A stretch of 64,000 nt of DNA, from contig JAPOZM010000016.1 in assembly GCA_026706075.1 (NCBI GenBank), forward strand, positions 28,090-92,089, read 5' to 3'. Positions 60,593 to 64,000 of this stretch are shown in pieces (positions within the stretch are counted from its first letter, which is position 1; every line of letters begins with the position of its first letter). The DNA is from Gemmatimonadaceae bacterium. GTDB lineage: Bacteria; Latescibacterota; UBA2968; UBA8231. The notes under the pieces were generated by a model. The model did not search any database and had not been told where the DNA came from. It saw nothing but the letters and a program-made list of their open reading frames with translations. The position numbers and the translations under genes are program-made.

Positions 60593-61864
60593 TTACAGGC
60601 GTTCGATCCCGGCCCCGAGCTGGACCAGGCGCGCCTCGAGGTTGGCGTGGCCGCGGTCGAGCTGGTAGAGATTGGTGATCTCGGTGCGGCCCTCGGCGGC
60701 CAGGCCGGCGAGGACGCAGGCGGCGCCGGCGCGGATGTCGCTGGCCCGCACCCGGGTCCCCTTGAGGCGGGAGGGCCCGTGGACGATCACCAGCTGGTCC
60801 TTCTCCGGCGATATCCGGGCCCCGAACTGGCGCAGGCTCTTCACGTGGCCCATGCGGTTCTCGAAGACGGTCTCGCGGATGAAGCTGTCGCCGTGGGCGG
60901 TGCAGGCCAGGGCGGTGAGCCCGGGCTGCAGGTCGGTGGGCATGCCGGGGTAGAAGGTGGCCACCACGTTGATCGGCGACAGCCGCTCGGGGCCGCTCAC
61001 GGTGATCCGGGCGCCGTCCCGCACCCGAAGCTCCACCCCCATCTGCCGGAGCTTGGCCTCGAAGATCTCCAGGTGGTCGAGACGGACCCCGGTGAGGGTG
61101 GCCTCGCCGCGGGTGATCGCCGCTGCCATGAGCATGAGACCGGCGTCGAGGCGGTCGTGCATGACCGTGTGCTCGGCGCCGCGGAGGCGGTCGACGCCGG
61201 TGATGCGCACCCGGCGCGTGCCCAGGCCCTCGACGCGGGCCCCCATCCTGGCCAGGAGCTCGCCGAAGTCGACGATCTCGGGGTCGGAGGCGGCGTTGAC
61301 GATGACCGACTCGCCGTCGCTCAGGCTGGCGGCCATGACCAGGTTCTCGGTGCCCGTGTGGCTCGGCACGTCGCAGTACATCTCGGCGCCGCGCAGGCCC
61401 TCGGCGCGCACCACGTAACCGCCCGAGGGGGTGCCCTCCACCTTGGCTCCCATGCGCGCGAAACCGCGGTAGTGGTAGTCGGTTCCGCGCTCGCCGATGG
61501 TGCAGCCCCCCACCTCGTCGATCGTGGCGGTTCGGAAGCGGCTGATCAGGGGCCCCACGAAGAGCAGCGAGGCCCGCATGCGGGCCCCCATCTCCGGCGG
61601 GAGCTCGGTGGAGTTGACGGTGGTCGTGTCGATGACGGCGGTGCCGACGGCGGGATCGAAGTCGACGCGGGCCCCGAGGCGGCGCAGGATCTCGAGAGCC
61701 ACCAGCACGTCCTTCACCGGCGGCACGCGATGCAGGACCGTCTGGCCCTCGGAGGCCAGGAGCGAAGCGGCGATCATCGGCAGGGCCGCGTTCTTCGAGC
61801 CCTGGATCCCGGTCTCTCCCCGCAGGGGCCGGGCGCCCTCGATGCAGAGTGCTTCTTCAGCCAT
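60593..61864 (-). CDS. murA: UDP-N-acetylglucosamine 1-carboxyvinyltransferase
   Basis: A 423-residue EPSP-synthase-fold enzyme making UDP-GlcNAc-enolpyruvate, the first committed step of peptidoglycan. QGSKNAALP (K24) starts the active site, and C121 in EVGGCTIGERGTD is the PEP-attacking cysteine equivalent to C115 of E. coli; R126 follows. A cysteine here (rather than Asp) implies sensitivity to fosfomycin. The C-terminus has DIRAGAACVLAGLAAEG and RLVQLGAG. A TTGACG/TACATT promoter lies upstream on the minus strand (61963-61934). It is the first gene of a three-gene minus-strand transcript. Confidence 0.93.
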   Translation of the reverse strand: MAEEALCIEGARPLRGETGIQGSKNAALPMIAASLLASEGQTVLHRVPPVKDVLVALEILRRLGARVDFDPAVGTAVIDTTTVNSTELPPEMGARMRASLLFVGPLISRFRTATIDEVGGCTIGERGTDYHYRGFARMGAKVEGTPSGGYVVRAEGLRGAEMYCDVPSHTGTENLVMAASLSDGESVIVNAASDPEIVDFGELLARMGARVEGLGTRRVRITGVDRLRGAEHTVMHDRLDAGLMLMAAAITRGEATLTGVRLDHLEIFEAKLRQMGVELRVRDGARITVSGPERLSPINVVATFYPGMPTDLQPGLTALACTAHGDSFIRETVFENRMGHVKSLRQFGARISPEKDQLVIVHGPSRLKGTRVRASDIRAGAACVLAGLAAEGRTEITNLYQLDRGHANLEARLVQLGAGIERL

Positions 61865-61933
61865 CTCGTGTATTCACTTTCGCGCGGGGAGGAGAGGGCG
61901 GAGGGTCTGGCGGAGCTGTCAGGGAGTGGCGCT

Positions 61934-61963
61934 AATGTAACCGGGGCCGGCCCGATCCGTCAA
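61934..61963 (-). promoter_or_regulatory. Predicted sigma70 promoter for murA
   Basis: On the minus strand, TTGACG (61963-61958) and TACATT (61939-61934) with an 18-bp spacer, about 70 bp before the murA ATG. It lies back to back with the plus-strand promoter of the glutaredoxin gene. Confidence 0.55.
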
Positions 61964-61990
61964 CCGGGAAATCACACCTAACACATTGGC

Positions 61991-62018
61991 TTGACAGATA
62001 GATAGGCCTGCGTATATT
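61991..62018 (+). promoter_or_regulatory. Predicted sigma70 promoter for the glutaredoxin gene
   Basis: TTGACA (61991-61996) and TATATT (62013-62018) with a 16-bp spacer, about 70 bp before ATG 62088. The surrounding sequence is AT-richer than the window average. The identical -10 TATATT recurs before tRNA-Phe, which supports the assignment. Confidence 0.72.
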
Positions 62019-62087
62019 CGCCCCCCAACAGGCTGCTCCACCCCACTCGAAACACCTTCTTTACCCCCTTTATCAGGAGTTCACCCA

Positions 62088-62357
62088 ATGGCCGACGCAC
62101 CCAAGATCACCGCCTGGCTCAAGCCCGTCTGCGGCTGGAGCGCCGGCGTTCGCGAGGTCTTCGACCGGCACGGGCTGGAGTACGAAGACCGCGACATCAT
62201 CGGCAACCCGGACCACTACGCCGAGATGGTCCAGAAGACCGGCCAGCCCCTCTCTCCGTGCGTCGAGATCAACGGCCAGGTGCTGGCCGACGTGAGCGGC
62301 GAAGAGGTGGAGGCGTGGATGGTGAAGAACCAGGTCGTCGGGGCCCTGGCCCGGTAG
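62088..62357 (+). CDS. Glutaredoxin-like protein with CxxS active site
   Basis: An 89-residue glutaredoxin-fold protein. The active site is CGWS (C15, S18), a monothiol form; the cis-Pro region is SPCVEINGQVL, and the C-terminal helix contains EEVEAWMVKNQVVG. Monothiol glutaredoxins with CGFS handle Fe-S clusters; CGWS is atypical and the TVP motif is replaced by SPC, so the role (cluster delivery, glutathionylation or other) is open. It is monocistronic, with its own promoter and a strong terminator. AGGAG lies 8-12 bases before the ATG. Confidence 0.85.
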   Translation: MADAPKITAWLKPVCGWSAGVREVFDRHGLEYEDRDIIGNPDHYAEMVQKTGQPLSPCVEINGQVLADVSGEEVEAWMVKNQVVGALAR

Positions 62358-62380
62358 ACCGCCGAGACCTCCAGAAGCGA

Positions 62381-62419
62381 CGAACGCCCGCAGCCCTCCA
62401 AGGGGCTGGCGGGCGTTCG
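62381..62419. terminator. Bidirectional terminator hairpin
   Basis: CGAACGCCCGC (62381-62391) pairs with GCGGGCGTTCG (62409-62419), with an inner AGCCC/GGGCT pairing around a small loop. It lies between the plus-strand glutaredoxin gene and the minus-strand GAF-like gene, which converge, so it may serve both. No long T-run follows. Confidence 0.7.
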
Positions 62420-62432
62420 TGTGTACGGCCCG

Positions 62433-62999
62433 TCAGGCGGCCAGGATCTGCGACAGGAGGCGGCGCATCGCTTCGGTGATGTTGGGCTGCTCGTGGTTGA
62501 GGGGCCCCTCGGAGGCGGGCCTCACCAAGGTCAGGGCGCCAAGGGGCGGGCCGTCCCCGTCGGCCAGGGTCAGCACGTAGAGGAAGCCCACGTTGCCGGC
62601 GCCCTCCGGCAGCAGGTGGGCGGCGAGGGCGGGAGGCAGCTCCGGCTCCTCCCCGGCGGCCTGCTGCCCCATGATCAGCAGCGGCTGGCCGGCCTCGAAG
62701 GCCCGCCCCGCCAGCCCCGAGGCGGCCTCTATCACGGGCTGTCCGTAGAACGGCTCGGCCGACAGCCTCTCCCGGATCTGCTCCGGCGAGCCCTCCTTCG
62801 ACAGCACCTCCTGCAGGTGCAGCCGGCCCTCGCCGTCGACCCTCTCCCAGAGCATGAGGTGGGCCACCTCGATCTGCATGAGCAGCTCCATGCCGCGGCG
62901 CATCGCCGCCTCGGCGGGCATCTGCCGCAAGTGCCCGGTGATGTGCTCCGGGATCGCCGCGGGCTCCGGCATCTGGAATGGGATCACGCTCACCGCCAT
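62433..62999 (-). CDS. GAF-like sensory domain protein
   Basis: A 188-residue protein with a probable GAF fold: AAMRRGMELLMQIEVAHLMLW, then GLAGRAFEAGQPLLI, VGFLYVLTLADGDGPPLGAL, ending ITEAMRRLLSQIL. Such stand-alone GAF proteins bind small molecules or redox cofactors, for example free-methionine sulfoxide reductase; no catalytic cysteines are visible here, so that activity is unlikely. AAGGAG precedes ATG 62999 and overlaps the -35 of the tRNA promoter on the other strand, so the two transcripts start within about 60 bp of each other. Confidence 0.7.
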   Translation of the reverse strand: MAVSVIPFQMPEPAAIPEHITGHLRQMPAEAAMRRGMELLMQIEVAHLMLWERVDGEGRLHLQEVLSKEGSPEQIRERLSAEPFYGQPVIEAASGLAGRAFEAGQPLLIMGQQAAGEEPELPPALAAHLLPEGAGNVGFLYVLTLADGDGPPLGALTLVRPASEGPLNHEQPNITEAMRRLLSQILAA

Positions 63000-63014
63000 C
63001 TTCGGCTCTTCTCC

Positions 63015-63044
63015 TTGACAATCTTTCGGGGGGGCGGATATATT
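63015..63044 (+). promoter_or_regulatory. Predicted sigma70 promoter for tRNA-Phe
   Basis: TTGACA (63015-63020) and TATATT (63039-63044) with an 18-bp spacer, 19 bases before the tRNA. The interval is interrupted by a G-run. Confidence 0.7.
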
Positions 63045-63063
63045 CGGCGCTTCGTTCGAGACT

Positions 63064-63139
63064 GGCTCTTTAGCTCAGTTGGTAGAGCAGGGGACTGAAA
63101 ATCCCTGTGTCCGCGGTTCGATTCCGCGAGGAGCCACCA
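63064..63139 (+). tRNA. tRNA-Phe (GAA anticodon)
   Basis: A 76-nt cloverleaf with acceptor stem GGCTCTT/AGGAGCC, D-loop AGCTCAGTTGGTAGAGC, anticodon stem-loop GGGGACTGAAAATCCCT (anticodon GAA), T-arm CCGCGGTTCGATTCCGCG and encoded CCA. Own promoter upstream and terminator downstream. Confidence 0.97.
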
Positions 63140-63157
63140 CTATCGTTCCAATGGGAA

Positions 63158-63201
63158 GACAGGCACTTGGCCAGGAGAGGTCAAGTGCCTGTCGCCTTTT
63201 C
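63158..63201 (+). terminator. Rho-independent terminator after tRNA-Phe
   Basis: Perfect 12-bp inverted repeat GACAGGCACTTG (63158-63169) and CAAGTGCCTGTC (63182-63193) with a 12-nt loop, followed by GCCTTTTC. A third GACAGGCAC occurs at about 63206, just beyond. Confidence 0.85.
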
Positions 63202-63405
63202 GGTCGGACAGGCACCGGCCGCGCCCCTCACCCACCCATACCTGCCGGAAGGACCGTATTCCCGATAGATGCACACAATGTTCAGGGTCTATCTGGATAC
63301 GGCAAACTGGATCGATGTCTCGGAAACGTAGGTCGTGAGGTTGGATCTGCCGACGCATCTCAGCCCGTCCGTGACTCGAGGACACCGTACCCGGGGCCAT
63401 CAGCG

Positions 63406-64000
63406 ATGACCGAACGACTCGGCCGATTCGTGGACTCCGACCCCTTCCAGCACGGGGTCCTGGCTGTCATCGTTCTGGCGGCGGTGCTGGTGGGGCTGGA
63501 GACCTCAAGGGACCTGGTGGCCTCCCACGGCTCCCTGCTCCACACCCTCGACCAGGTGGTCCTGGGGATCTTCGCCCTCGAGGCGGCCCTCAAGATCGGG
63601 CGCCACGGCCGGCGCTGGTACCGCTACTTCGCCGACCCCTGGAACGTCTTCGACTTCCTCATCGTCGTCGTCTGCCTGCTGCCGGTAGGAGGGCAGTACG
63701 CGGCGGTGCTGCGCCTAGCGCGGGTGCTGCGGGCCCTGCGGCTGGTGACGGCCGTGCCGCGGCTGCAGCTGCTGGTCGGCTCGCTGCTGAAGTCGATCCC
63801 CTCCCTGGGCTATGTTGGTCTGCTGCTGACGGTGCTGTTCTACGTCTACGCGGTGATGGGGATCTTCCTCTTCCGGGGCAACGACCCGGTCCACTTCCAG
63901 GATCTGTCCACGTCGCTGCTGACCCTCTTCCGGGTGGTGACCCTGGAGGACTGGACCGACGTGATGTACATCCAGATGTACGGCAGCGACGCCTACCCGG
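63406..64000 (+). CDS. Voltage-gated cation channel (NaChBac-like), 3' end outside window
   Basis: The first 198 residues of a six-helix voltage-gated ion channel. S1-S3 include VLAVIVLAAVLVGLET and NVFDFLIVVVCLLP. The S4 voltage sensor is RLARVLRALRLVTAVPRL, with arginines at every third position. After S5 (GLLLTVLFYVYAVMGIFLF) comes the pore loop with the selectivity filter TLEDWTD. The sodium channels NaChBac and NavAb have TLESWxx; the acidic EDWxD pattern resembles the engineered calcium-selective CavAb, so calcium permeation is possible. ATG 63406 starts MTERLGRFVDSDPF. S6 and the C-terminal bundle lie off the window. Confidence 0.85.
   Translation, partial: MTERLGRFVDSDPFQHGVLAVIVLAAVLVGLETSRDLVASHGSLLHTLDQVVLGIFALEAALKIGRHGRRWYRYFADPWNVFDFLIVVVCLLPVGGQYAAVLRLARVLRALRLVTAVPRLQLLVGSLLKSIPSLGYVGLLLTVLFYVYAVMGIFLFRGNDPVHFQDLSTSLLTLFRVVTLEDWTDVMYIQMYGSDAYP

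Noticed and set aside
63140..63400. 86-codon minus-strand frame downstream of tRNA-Phe
   Set aside because: Covers the terminator and has no homology features. I looked for an integrase or attachment site next to the tRNA and found none.

Overview
This is a GC-rich (about 70% by eye), gene-dense bacterial window with very short intergenic gaps. Many starts are GTG or TTG, and many adjacent genes overlap by 1-4 bases at stop/start (ATGA, GTGA, TTGA, TGATG). MurA, lipoprotein signals, a MacB/LolD-type ABC pair and SfsA point to a diderm (Gram-negative) heterotroph. The abundance of secreted propeller proteins, FG-GAP proteins, PhyH and other 2-oxoglutarate oxygenases, an IlvD/Edd-type sugar-acid dehydratase and a solute:Na+ symporter recalls uncultured high-GC lineages such as Latescibacterota, Planctomycetota or Gemmatimonadota. 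That placement is an inference; no marker gene settles it.

Layout. 1-5595 (minus strand): the N-terminal 865 residues of a DNA polymerase III alpha subunit, a lactonase-fold propeller, a small RRM protein and a secreted PQQ-like propeller. 5759-19646 (plus strand): a tightly packed ten-gene block with four secreted PQQ-like propellers, an EhpF/LuxE-like adenylating enzyme, a LuxC/EhpG-like acyl reductase, an iron alcohol dehydrogenase, a HemN-like radical SAM enzyme, a PaaK-like ligase and a flavin-dependent halogenase-like enzyme. It looks like an uncharacterised biosynthetic operon that activates and reduces a carboxylic acid and then tailors the product; it is the best candidate here for an undescribed system. 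19813-24179: a Glu/Gly/His-rich lipoprotein, a thioredoxin-like protein, a small orphan protein, a sixth PQQ-like propeller, a DUF4258-type putative toxin-antitoxin pair and a HAD hydrolase.

24176-34897: DUF3311 protein plus SSS symporter, glycosyltransferase, EamA-like half transporter, thioesterase, ABC ATPase plus giant permease, Nudix hydrolase, SfsA-DUF123 fusion and SDR. 34903-47458: a catabolic and oxygenase run (sugar-acid dehydratase, FG-GAP protein, 2OG oxygenase, desaturase, secreted glycoside-hydrolase-like protein, amidase, D-2-hydroxyacid dehydrogenase, thioesterase, PhyH). 47460-50040 is a patch of visibly lower GC with a HEPN-like protein and a lipoprotein serine protease, probably acquired. 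50145-55143: formylglycine-generating-enzyme-like protein, leucine-rich-repeat protein, flavoprotein and gamma-glutamyltransferase. 55520-58981 is a 1153-residue, internally duplicated CPBP membrane protease. 59083-61864 (minus): MazG-like, DUF362 and MurA. The right end has a CxxS glutaredoxin with its own promoter and terminator, a GAF-like protein, tRNA-Phe with promoter and terminator, and the start of a voltage-gated cation channel.

Two repeat structures stand out. One is an approximately 150-bp intergenic element present at 10472 and 28133. The other is a tandem triplication of a signal-peptide-coding leader at 40779-41050, in which the last copy has lost its ancestral start codon.
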